Part shown: positions 55,201 to 61,326 of the stretch, piece after piece
Numbering within the stretch: the stretch's first letter is position 1
Layout of the letters: each line of letters starts with the position of its first letter
Source of the DNA: JAUZOB01 sp963692465
GTDB taxonomy: Bacteria > Bacteroidota > Bacteroidia > Bacteroidales > Prolixibacteraceae
Direction of reading: 5' to 3'
DNA length: 64,000 bases
Assembly: GCA_963692465.1 (NCBI GenBank)
Contig: OY829943.1
Location: forward strand, 2,852,001-2,916,000
Program-made: the position numbers and the translations under genes
The notes under the pieces: generated by a model
Databases searched by the model: none
The model's input: only the letters and a program-made list of their open reading frames with translations
What the model was told of the DNA's origin: nothing

Positions 55201-55650
55201 ACACTTTCTGTGTTCTTCAAACAACGGTTCCGTTGGTCTTTTGGAATTATGCAGAGTTTCTGGAAACATAGAGAACTGATTTTTACCAGGAAAAGGCCGA
55301 ATCTTGGTTGGCTATTGTTACCACATCTATTGGTCTTCCAGTTGTTTTTGCCTTTATTTAATCCGATTGTCGATTTGATGACGATTGCGTCTCTATTCTC
55401 TCCGAATGCAATGAAAGTTGTTGGATTCTACTTTGCCTATTTCTTTGTCGATGTGATTATTTCGTGGATGGCTCATCGAATGGACAATCAGCGTTTCACA
55501 CTTCGTATTGTATGGGACATGTTTGTTCAGCGTATTGTTTATCGGCAGTTGCTTTTCTTCGTCCTGATAAAGTCTTATTTAAGGGCAATAAAGGGGGAAC
55601 TTGAAGAATGGGGAGTAATAAAAAGAACCGGAAATGCTGAGATTTCATAG
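52291..55650 (+). CDS. GH18-CE4 deacetylase-GT2 synthase fusion
   Basis: This is a membrane protein of 1119 residues with three enzyme domains. An N-terminal transmembrane helix (about 17-43) leads to a GH18-like glycosidase domain whose DGINVDFE motif places Asp219 and the acid Glu221. A NodB/CE4 polysaccharide deacetylase follows with Asp498-Asp499 (TFDDGPDPD) and the metal His549-x3-His553 (GNHTLLH). After further membrane helices (about 710-740) comes a GT2 family glycosyltransferase: VPAYNEE, VDDGSTD (Asp799-Asp800), IDADTNL and the QRFRW motif, then C-terminal membrane helices. The set suggests synthesis of a beta-linked GlcNAc-type polymer, deacetylation and trimming by one protein. 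The polymer itself is inferred. Confidence 0.9.
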   Translation: MSNQQRQIFQTAKPTRWKSFLWIVRVLAFFLVFCVIAIIISLNQKQVLRIPEIRERAALYRKLTDLDAQRSLKNPEKEIFKKRLKEIRKKKRPNFYKTPQKIHKSLSSLPIRAAFFVNWDVQSRYSLENNIQHLNMVLPEWFFVKDGQGNLETRIDTAALNVMRTENVMVVPMLSNFFNKGWNGKNVHEVISSPQKRRRLINNIIGSLRYYKLDGINVDFEDLVEKTDANFIRFQKELYVALHSRGFFVSVDISPFNNDYDPRVLAHYNDLLFLMAYDQHNDSSKPGPIAAQKWVEGALDEICNKIPPQKVVLCVAAFGYDWATGAHGANVSYQEAISTALESEGKIHYDDDSFNLDFSYWDDNNIFHRAYFTDAATAFNAIRASEDFGVAGVSLWRLGSEDPRIWSFYNQDLSYDGLLKHPFHFGILENINSTASVDYIGSGEVLDVISAPAKGRVAIQSTKDDQLISDEHYYTLPTSYVIKRSGGMHKKQVAITFDDGPDPDYTPRILNILKAYKVPACFFITGVNAENYLPLVRRIYKEGHEIGNHTLLHPYLERISDNRIRLELRATGRIIEGITGHATILFRTPYNTENQPTNPSTIHPIAVAKTENYLTVGSSIDAEDWQLGITVDGIMANVKHDHELGNIILLHDAGGYRENTIKALPLIIQYFRSMGYEFVSVSQLIGRSRDEVMPYEGNNRNEYLKEADSTFFKIGYLFDNFFYTLFFLALFLAFFKIVSVAVLAIIQYRRNKRVHKITSTGNSRVSIIVPAYNEEVTACKTVASLLKTDYENYEIIFVDDGSTDRTYELVSSEFSNVPNVYVYTKPNGGKASALNYGIQYATGEFLVCIDADTNLHSDAVRLLLSKFYDERTAAVAGNVRVGNKRNLMTRWQSIEYTTSQNFDRMAFDVLNIILVVPGAIGAFRKSAVDGVGGMKTDTLAEDCDLTLRLLRAGYRVRSCNDALAFTEAPETLSVFFKQRFRWSFGIMQSFWKHRELIFTRKRPNLGWLLLPHLLVFQLFLPLFNPIVDLMTIASLFSPNAMKVVGFYFAYFFVDVIISWMAHRMDNQRFTLRIVWDMFVQRIVYRQLLFFVLIKSYLRAIKGELEEWGVIKRTGNAEIS

Positions 55651-55670
55651 TAGAAAGATTTATTAGATAA

Positions 55671-55708
55671 AAAAAGCAGGGGTCTCTGATAAGGGGCCCC
55701 TGCTTTTT
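55671..55708. terminator. bidirectional terminator between convergent genes
   Basis: AAAAAGCAGGGG pairs with CCCCTGCTTTTT (12 bp). It lies between the synthase gene and the LuxR-type regulator, whose 3' ends face each other. Confidence 0.85.
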
Positions 55709-55727
55709 GATTTATATTGATTGATAA

Positions 55728-56381
55728 TCAAATATGATATTCGATGTTGTCAATAATTCCGCCTTTGATTGCGAGCATGAGTAACTCAAGTGCATTGTTA
55801 ACCCCTAGCTTACGGAATATGTTCTTGCGGTGAGTGATGACTGTATGATAGCTTATGAATTTATGGGACGCTATTTCTTTGGTGGTATATCCATTGGACA
55901 TAAGTCGGACAATCTCGATTTCGGTGTTGGTAAGTTGTAAAACCTCTTCGGTTGGGTCCTGTGTTTTATTCTCGGGACGAAGAGAAGAAAGATCTGGTGT
56001 GTAGTATTTTTTATTCTGGATTGTTGCTTCAATCGCAGCAAAGAGTTCTTTTTTGTCTGTTGTTTTAAGGATAATATCGAATATTCCTAGTTCGTTTAAT
56101 TCTTGCAGCTCTTTTCTGTTGAGTGTATTCGTAAGCACTAGTACTGATAGTTTTGGGAAAAGCTGTTTGATTTTAGAAAGGGCGGAGAATTCTATTTGGG
56201 AAGAATCTATAATCAGAAGAGTTATGGTTTTTCCTTTTAATGTTGTTATTATATTTTCTTTATCAGGTGTTGTCAGTGTAATATTAAAGCGCGAATCGCT
56301 TCTGAGAATTGATTTCAAAGATTCTGCAATCAGAAATTGTGAGTCTGCGATTACAATATTGTATGCTTGAAATGTATTCAT
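55728..56381 (-). CDS. LuxR/NarL-type response regulator
   Basis: This is a two-domain regulator of 217 residues. The N-terminal receiver domain (to about 125) keeps the D in IVIADSQ and a candidate phospho-acceptor Asp in LLIIDSSQIEF, but the surrounding acidic pocket is weak and the Lys near KTTDK is shifted, so phosphorylation is uncertain. The C-terminal LuxR helix-turn-helix is clear (LTNTEIEIVRLMSNGYTTKEIA, then ISYHTVITHRKNIFRKLGV). No kinase is adjacent. No -7 box lies between its start and a strong terminator 35 bp upstream, so it is probably read from the promoter before the Met/Cys-rich mini-ORF and controlled by attenuation. Confidence 0.85.
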   Translation of the reverse strand: MNTFQAYNIVIADSQFLIAESLKSILRSDSRFNITLTTPDKENIITTLKGKTITLLIIDSSQIEFSALSKIKQLFPKLSVLVLTNTLNRKELQELNELGIFDIILKTTDKKELFAAIEATIQNKKYYTPDLSSLRPENKTQDPTEEVLQLTNTEIEIVRLMSNGYTTKEIASHKFISYHTVITHRKNIFRKLGVNNALELLMLAIKGGIIDNIEYHI

Positions 56382-56415
56382 GAGTAATTTGGGTTTTCAG
56401 TGGTTACAGATAATA

Positions 56416-56452
56416 AAAAAGCCCCTTCTGCTTATTGCAGAAGGGGCTTTTT
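56416..56452 (-). terminator. terminator/attenuator hairpin before the LuxR-type gene
   Basis: A perfect 16-bp stem has a 5-nt loop (minus strand AAAAAGCCCCTTCTGC-AATAA-GCAGAAGGGGCTTTTT) and six Ts. It stands 22 nt after the mini-ORF stop and 34 nt before the regulator ATG. Its 5' arm plus loop (CTTCTGCAA) can instead pair with TTGCAGAAG at the end of the mini-ORF. Confidence 0.85.
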
Positions 56453-56474
56453 GTTATAACAAGTATTTATGCTA

Positions 56475-56546
56475 TCAACTTCTGCAAGATAAAATATAAG
56501 ACGGACACATCATGTACATACACATGCACATGTTCATGACCATCAT
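56475..56546 (-). CDS. Met/Cys-rich mini-ORF, candidate attenuator leader peptide
   Basis: This is a tiny open frame of 23 codons, not previously called. It starts MMVMNMCMCMYMMC and ends PSYILSCRS: eight Met and four Cys. An in-frame ATG at 56570 would extend it to 31 codons, with AAAAAAGG just before it. It has a perfect -7 box 58 bp upstream of the shorter start and an intrinsic terminator 22 nt downstream. The last codons contain TTGCAGAAG, complementary to the 5' arm and loop of that terminator. This is the geometry of a leader peptide whose ribosome stalling would decide readthrough into the LuxR-type gene. A free metal-binding peptide is the alternative. Confidence 0.55.
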   Translation of the reverse strand: MMVMNMCMCMYMMCPSYILSCRS

Positions 56547-56603
56547 TTTATTTTGCAAAAAATTATTCATCCTTTTTTGATTATTTAGAATTACAGTTCA
56601 TTA

Positions 56604-56611
56604 CAAAGATA
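56604..56611 (-). promoter_or_regulatory. -7 box of the mini-ORF/LuxR-type transcript
   Basis: On the minus strand TATCTTTG matches TAnnTTTG fully. No TTG lies at the -33 position. Transcription would begin about 28 nt before the upstream ATG of the mini-ORF. Confidence 0.55.
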
Positions 56612-56773
56612 GCATAGTTCTTTTTTGACAGAGCTCTTTGTGTGTTAGAAAAGACAGTTTGATACATGGTTTGTTTGTAATGTATTAATATGTAGTGTTT
56701 TACTAATGTGAATTGTTTGTTAACTGTTGTTAAAACAGGTTAAAGGATTAGAAAATTAATTGCATATGATCTC

Positions 56774-58003
56774 TTACTTCAAATAGAGATTGCTGTCACC
56801 ATAACTTAGAAAGCGGTAATTGTTGTCAAGTGCATGTTCGTATATTTCTTTCCAGTGTGTTCCTAAAAATGCCGAGATTAATAAAAGAAGGGTGCTCTCT
56901 GGCTGATGAAAGTTGGTGATCATACCTTTAACAATCTTGAATTGATATCCGGGAAGAATAATAATCTGTGTTGCGGAACTGATTGTGCCCAGATGATGAT
57001 GATCCATGTATCTGAGTAGTGCATTTAATGCCTCTGTTGCAGTAAGGGTTGTTGATGTTGTGTAGGGTTCCCATTGAGAAACCAATAATTCTTCTTCGCT
57101 CAGATTGATGTTTTGTGAGGCTTTAACCCCCATCCAGTAAAGGCTTTCGAGTGTGCGGATCGAAGTTGTTCCGACTGCAATTGTCTGTTTAAGCTTTTCA
57201 ATGACCAGTTCAATGAATTCATAGTGCACAAGGATATGTTCGGTATGCATTTCGTGTTGAATGACCTGTTCTGTTTTTACCGGTTTAAAAGTTCCGGCAC
57301 CTACATGCAGCGTTAGTTCTGCACGTTCGATGTTTTTAGTTTTAAGACTTTCAAAAACGCGGTTTGTAAAATGGAGTCCGGCGGTAGGAGCAGCAACCGA
57401 TCCTTCTATTTTTGAATAGATTGTTTGGTAGCGGTCCAGGTCTGACTCTTCCGTTTCCCTATTCAAATAAGGGGGGATAGGAATCGTTCCGGCGTGTTCC
57501 AGTACTTCTGCGAAGGAGACTTCTCTATCCCATGAAAATCGAATGAGTTGGCTGTTTTCATCGGTTCCTGTTAGTTCTGCCGATAGGTTTATCTGTGTGG
57601 TCTTGTATGGTATTTGTTTGTGCAGAATGCCTGATTTCCATTTTTTCAGGTTTCCGATCATACACTTCCATATTACGGTGTGGGTTTGAGCAAAGGAGAT
57701 TGCATAATCAACCGGATCGTGAGGATCAAGACAGAAAATTTCAATTTTGGCTCCGCTTTCTTTAAAGAAATTTATTCGGGCCCTGATAACCCGGGTATTA
57801 TTGAAAACAAGTAAGGTGTTCTCAGGAAGAAAACTAGCCAGTGAGTAAAAATGGCTATCGGTGATTTGTCCGTTTTTCCATATTAAAAGTTTTGACTGAT
57901 CTCTTTCTGCCAATGGATATTTGGCAATGCGTTCTTCTGGAAGATTATAGTTAAAATCGCTTATTTTGATTTGTCCTAACGATTGCGGAATACGATCTGT
58001 CAT
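56774..58003 (-). CDS. queA: S-adenosylmethionine:tRNA ribosyltransferase-isomerase
   Basis: This is QueA, of 409 residues. It transfers the ribosyl group of SAM onto 7-aminomethyl-7-deazaguanine in tRNA to give epoxyqueuosine. Family stretches are clear: LPEERIAKYPLAERDQSKLL, LVFNNTRVIRAR, SVAAPTAGLHFT, LHVGAGTFKPV, and VGTTSIRTLESLY near the middle, with NFHQPESTLLLLISAF at the end. It is somewhat longer than the usual 340-360 residues, due to insertions typical of Bacteroidota. A -7 box lies 18 bp upstream of the start. Confidence 0.95.
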   Translation of the reverse strand: MTDRIPQSLGQIKISDFNYNLPEERIAKYPLAERDQSKLLIWKNGQITDSHFYSLASFLPENTLLVFNNTRVIRARINFFKESGAKIEIFCLDPHDPVDYAISFAQTHTVIWKCMIGNLKKWKSGILHKQIPYKTTQINLSAELTGTDENSQLIRFSWDREVSFAEVLEHAGTIPIPPYLNRETEESDLDRYQTIYSKIEGSVAAPTAGLHFTNRVFESLKTKNIERAELTLHVGAGTFKPVKTEQVIQHEMHTEHILVHYEFIELVIEKLKQTIAVGTTSIRTLESLYWMGVKASQNINLSEEELLVSQWEPYTTSTTLTATEALNALLRYMDHHHLGTISSATQIIILPGYQFKIVKGMITNFHQPESTLLLLISAFLGTHWKEIYEHALDNNYRFLSYGDSNLYLK

Positions 58004-58020
58004 TTTCTATGAATTTTGGG

Positions 58021-58028
58021 CAAAGGTA
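58021..58028 (-). promoter_or_regulatory. possible -7 box of queA
   Basis: TACCTTTG on the minus strand is a full consensus match 18 bp before the queA start codon. No good -33 TTG was found. Confidence 0.45.
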
Positions 58029-58093
58029 GAAAAAACAGAAAAGAATTATTTCTCATTTCACAGATTCGAAGGGGATATCGGTTGGATATCTTA

Positions 58094-58726
58094 TTATTTT
58101 AACAACGCATGGAAGTGCTCTTTGAATTTTTTGAGTTTTGGGTTAATGATAATCTGGCAGTAGGGTTGTTGAGAATTACGTGAATAGTAATTACGGTGGT
58201 AGGATTCAGCCGGATAGAATTGTTTTAGTGGATTGATTTGTGTTACAATAGGATTATCCCATATTTTCTCCTGTTCGATTTGCTTTTTGGATTCAATCGC
58301 CTGTGTGTGCTGTTCTTCTCCCTGATAAAATATAACAGACCGATACTGAGTTCCTTGATCTGCACCTTGTCTGTTGAGGGTTGTTGGGTCGTGAATATGC
58401 CAGAAGACCTCAAGAAGTAGCTTGTAAGTTATTTGGTGAGGGTTGAAAGTTACTTTTACGACTTCGGCATGACCGGTTAGTCCGTTGCAGACTTCTTCAT
58501 ACGATGGATTTTTAACGGTTCCTCCGGAGTATCCGGATTCAACAAGAATAACTCCTTTTAGTTGTCCGAATAGCGTTTCAGAGCACCAAAAACATCCGGT
58601 TCCGAATACTGCTGTTTGTAAGGTTGGTCTTTCCATTATGGTATCTTTTGAGAATGAAAATGCTGATTCCTCTGTTATTAGCAGATAAAAAGAAAGAAAT
58701 AGTGTAATAATTGCAAGTCTTTTCAC
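58094..58726 (-). CDS. msrA: peptide methionine-(S)-S-oxide reductase MsrA, probably exported
   Basis: This 210-residue MsrA reduces methionine S-sulfoxide in proteins. The catalytic Cys is in GTGCFWCSE, and GYSGGTVKNPSYEEVCNG, GHAEVVKVTFNP and DQGTQYRS are family motifs. The N-terminal 24 residues (KRLAIITLFLSFYLLITEESAF) look like a signal peptide, suggesting a periplasmic enzyme. The start codon used here is GTG. However, a strong predicted promoter lies just 2 bp upstream of it, so translation may begin at ATG 58636 (before ERPTLQT), giving a cytosolic enzyme. Both forms are possible. Confidence 0.9.
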   Translation of the reverse strand: MKRLAIITLFLSFYLLITEESAFSFSKDTIMERPTLQTAVFGTGCFWCSETLFGQLKGVILVESGYSGGTVKNPSYEEVCNGLTGHAEVVKVTFNPHQITYKLLLEVFWHIHDPTTLNRQGADQGTQYRSVIFYQGEEQHTQAIESKKQIEQEKIWDNPIVTQINPLKQFYPAESYHRNYYSRNSQQPYCQIIINPKLKKFKEHFHALLK

Positions 58727-58727
58727 A

Positions 58728-58756
58728 CAAAATTAGTTTCTAATGCAAACAACCAA
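58728..58756 (-). promoter_or_regulatory. predicted msrA promoter
   Basis: TTG (58756-58754) lies 18 bp from TAATTTTG (58735-58728), a full match on the minus strand. It ends 2 bp before the GTG start, implying a nearly leaderless mRNA or a downstream start. Confidence 0.55.
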
Positions 58757-58774
58757 CTCGTCAAAAATGTTCCG

Positions 58775-58803
58775 TTGATATTCCAATGGATAAATTAACT
58801 TTG
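58775..58803 (+). promoter_or_regulatory. predicted promoter of the Smr-domain gene
   Basis: TTG (58775-58777) lies 18 bp from the perfect -7 box TAACTTTG (58796-58803), 17 bp before the start codon. It is divergent from the msrA promoter, which it nearly abuts. Confidence 0.65.
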
Positions 58804-58820
58804 CAAAAAAGAGTACCGAG

Positions 58821-59870
58821 ATGATAAAAATAGGAGATAAAGTAAAATTCCTCAATGATGTCGGAGAAGGAATCGTTACCGGATTTATCGGTAAAAACAT
58901 GGTTGATGTTGAAGATGCTGATGGATTTGGTGTACCAACACTCATTTCCGATTTACTCGTGGTTAATTCGGATGAGCATTACGATGGGACTAAGAGAACG
59001 GTTGTAGAGAAGACGAATCTGCAGAAGAGTACTGCTCCTGCAGAGAAACAGGAGACTGCGGCTAGAGAAGATGTTCCTGAGAGAGATGAACCTGCTTTTT
59101 TTATGGTGTTTGTCCCGGATCAACCGAATAATCCCGTTGGTGGACCTCTTAATATCTTTCTGGTTAACGACAGTAATTATAAATTGCTTTATCAATTTGC
59201 TCATTTTGACGGAGTTCGCTACGAAACAACTATGTCAGGAATTCTTTCATCAAATAGCAAACTGTTGCTTGAGTCTTTTTCGCCCAGCGATATTAGTTCT
59301 TTGCCGGAATTCTATTTTCAGCTAATCTATTTTAAGGAAAAAGACAACAAATTGAATACTCCGGTTGTAAAGGAAATATCGGTCAATCCGGTGCGCTTTT
59401 ACAAAGAGAAGACTTTCTCTCAAACTCCGTACTCAAAGAAACCGGCGTTGGCTTTTTCTCTTTTGAATCGGATAAGTGATAGCCTTGATCAGATTACAGA
59501 AAAGGAGTTTAAGGAGTTGGTTCGGAAGAAGCAAAAAGATGTTGCGATCAGTGAACCAGAGAAGCCCAAACGGGTTAGAACGCCTGAGTTGGTCGAAGTG
59601 GATCTTCATATTAACGAATTAATTGATGATATCCGTGGGCTCTCCAATACTGAAATGTTGAAAATCCAGATGGATCATTTTCAGCAGGAAATGGATGATG
59701 CAATTAAAAATCAGGTAAAAAAGATAATTTTTATTCACGGGGTTGGAAATGGAACTTTGAAGCAGGAGGTGCGGAGAGAGTTATCTGCCCGTTATCGGAA
59801 ATATTCCTTTCAGGATGCTTCGTTCCAGGAATATGGATATGGGGCAACGATGATTATCCTTCATAAATAA
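58821..59870 (+). CDS. DUF2027/Smr-domain protein
   Basis: This 349-residue protein of the MutS2-related Smr group is common in Bacteroidota. An N-terminal SH3-like segment (IGDKVKFLNDVGEGIVTGF, then MVDVEDADGFGVPTLISDLLVV) is followed by a beta-rich DUF2027 domain (FFMVFVPDQPNNPVGGPLNI). A charged linker and a C-terminal Smr domain follow (VDLHINELIDDIRGLSN, then IIFIHGVGNGTLKQEVR), with the H-G-x-G-x-G-x-L motif of Smr nucleases. Smr domains nick branched or structured nucleic acid; the substrate of this stand-alone form is not known. Confidence 0.88.
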   Translation: MIKIGDKVKFLNDVGEGIVTGFIGKNMVDVEDADGFGVPTLISDLLVVNSDEHYDGTKRTVVEKTNLQKSTAPAEKQETAAREDVPERDEPAFFMVFVPDQPNNPVGGPLNIFLVNDSNYKLLYQFAHFDGVRYETTMSGILSSNSKLLLESFSPSDISSLPEFYFQLIYFKEKDNKLNTPVVKEISVNPVRFYKEKTFSQTPYSKKPALAFSLLNRISDSLDQITEKEFKELVRKKQKDVAISEPEKPKRVRTPELVEVDLHINELIDDIRGLSNTEMLKIQMDHFQQEMDDAIKNQVKKIIFIHGVGNGTLKQEVRRELSARYRKYSFQDASFQEYGYGATMIILHK

Positions 59871-59886
59871 TGAATTGATTTCGGGT

Positions 59887-60417
59887 TTACTCGAAAAATT
59901 CTTCGGGATAACTAACCATCCCTGAGACTTTTTGGAGTGAATCCGGCTTTAATTCGAGAGCCATAAAATATTCATCAGGTACGTCTAGGGGGCAAAGAAT
60001 TCCGAAGTCTGAGGCTTTTCGAAACCCGAAGCGGGGATAGTATTCGGAGTGACCCATGACGATGACTGATTCAAAATTTAGTTCCTTTGCTTTATTAAGT
60101 CCTTCTTGAATTAAGGCTTTTCCAATTCCCATTTTCTGATATTCAGGAAGCACCGACAGTGGTGAAAGTGCAAGGGAAGGAAAACTTGCTTTTTCTCCTT
60201 TGATATGAATGGGAGAAAGAAGAATGTGTCCGACAATTTGATTGTTATAAATGGCAATGAGTGAAAGGTTGGGAATAAAATAGGACGTTTTGCGAATACG
60301 TTCAACCATGCGACCCTCGCTTCCGTTGCTAAATGACAAACCACTAAAGGCTTTTTCGATAAGAACTTTTACCTCAGAGTAATCTTTGGGCGTTTCTTTG
60401 CGTATTAATAGATCCAT
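59887..60417 (-). CDS. GNAT-family N-acetyltransferase
   Basis: This 176-residue acetyltransferase resembles the YhbS-like group. SLALSPLSVLPEYQKMGIGKAL carries the acetyl-CoA loop (Q-K-M-G-I-G), SVIVMGHSEYYPRFGFRKA is the conserved strand with the Y-x-x-F-G-F signature, and a C-terminal YFMALELKPDSL follows. The substrate is unknown. It converges with the Smr-domain gene, with only 16 bp between stop codons. Confidence 0.88.
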   Translation of the reverse strand: MDLLIRKETPKDYSEVKVLIEKAFSGLSFSNGSEGRMVERIRKTSYFIPNLSLIAIYNNQIVGHILLSPIHIKGEKASFPSLALSPLSVLPEYQKMGIGKALIQEGLNKAKELNFESVIVMGHSEYYPRFGFRKASDFGILCPLDVPDEYFMALELKPDSLQKVSGMVSYPEEFFE

Positions 60418-60502
60418 GATTTACCGGCAGATATGATGAATTTTGACCTTAAAGATACAATATATTTTAAAGATGCCGGGGTTTATTTTTGTTCCGGATT
60501 AT

Positions 60503-61255
60503 TTATATTTCAATAAAATCGGAATGAGAAAAACAGTTCGAGTCATATCCCGGGAAGAGTTGAGATATTAGTGGAACCGGAATTTCGATGTTAGCTAGAA
60601 AGAGGCGTCCTAAGTGGTTACGGGTTGAAGGAAGCGCAAATGCTGTTTTGGGCAATCCAAGCGTCATTGTTGCATAGGGTTCAATGAATCGGTTGTAAAT
60701 GACACCCCGATCAGGATCAATACCCGACGGAATGTCGAAAGAGCATACCGGTACCTTAATTAATTGAGGAATAGTAATAAATGTTTTGGCCCAACCATAA
60801 GGTTCTCCACTAATGTTGCAGCCTAATATGCCATCAAGAATAAGGTCGAAATGTTCGTACATTACAAATTCAGGCATCCCTTGTATAACACGACAGTGAC
60901 GGGCACCGAGTTTTTCAAGTTGAAGAACTGTTTCCGAATTTAGTTCCCGGGGTTCACGAGTTGTAAGGACGGTGATTTCTATATCTCGTTTAAGCAACTG
61001 TTGAGCAGCAATTAAAATACCTGTTCCATTTCCGCCGGTGCCGGTTAAAACCAACATCTTTTTATATTTTAACCGGGAGAGCGGGAAAAGTTTTAATATT
61101 AGGGAAGCGAAGGCCTTTCCTGCAGTTTCCATTGATTGAAGGGGACTAATGGAATATTGGTCGTTCATGATCTGATAGATAGAATCCATCTGTGTCCGAT
61201 CGATGAACGGAATGGACATTGTACTATTGGGTGTCATGTCTTCCTTTTTTATCAT
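60503..61255 (-). CDS. YjeF-N domain protein, NAD(P)HX epimerase-like with altered loop
   Basis: This 250-residue stand-alone YjeF N-terminal domain lacks the C-terminal dehydratase found in the common bacterial fusion. Matching features are the DxLLG-like LDGILGCNISGEPYG, FDIPSGIDPDRG and the C-terminal LGRLFLANIEIP. The usual N-N-G-G-D-G loop is replaced by TGGNGTG (LTGTGGNGTGILIAAQQL), losing the conserved Asp. It may therefore be a non-canonical or inactive NAD(P)HX epimerase. The start may be the internal ATG before SIPFIDRTQ. Confidence 0.72.
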   Translation of the reverse strand: MIKKEDMTPNSTMSIPFIDRTQMDSIYQIMNDQYSISPLQSMETAGKAFASLILKLFPLSRLKYKKMLVLTGTGGNGTGILIAAQQLLKRDIEITVLTTREPRELNSETVLQLEKLGARHCRVIQGMPEFVMYEHFDLILDGILGCNISGEPYGWAKTFITIPQLIKVPVCSFDIPSGIDPDRGVIYNRFIEPYATMTLGLPKTAFALPSTRNHLGRLFLANIEIPVPLISQLFPGYDSNCFSHSDFIEI

Positions 61256-61326
61256 TAGTGAATCAATGAGCTATTTAAATTTAAGAATAATGCTTTAAAC
61301 ATGAAAGAGTTGACTGACAAAATTAT

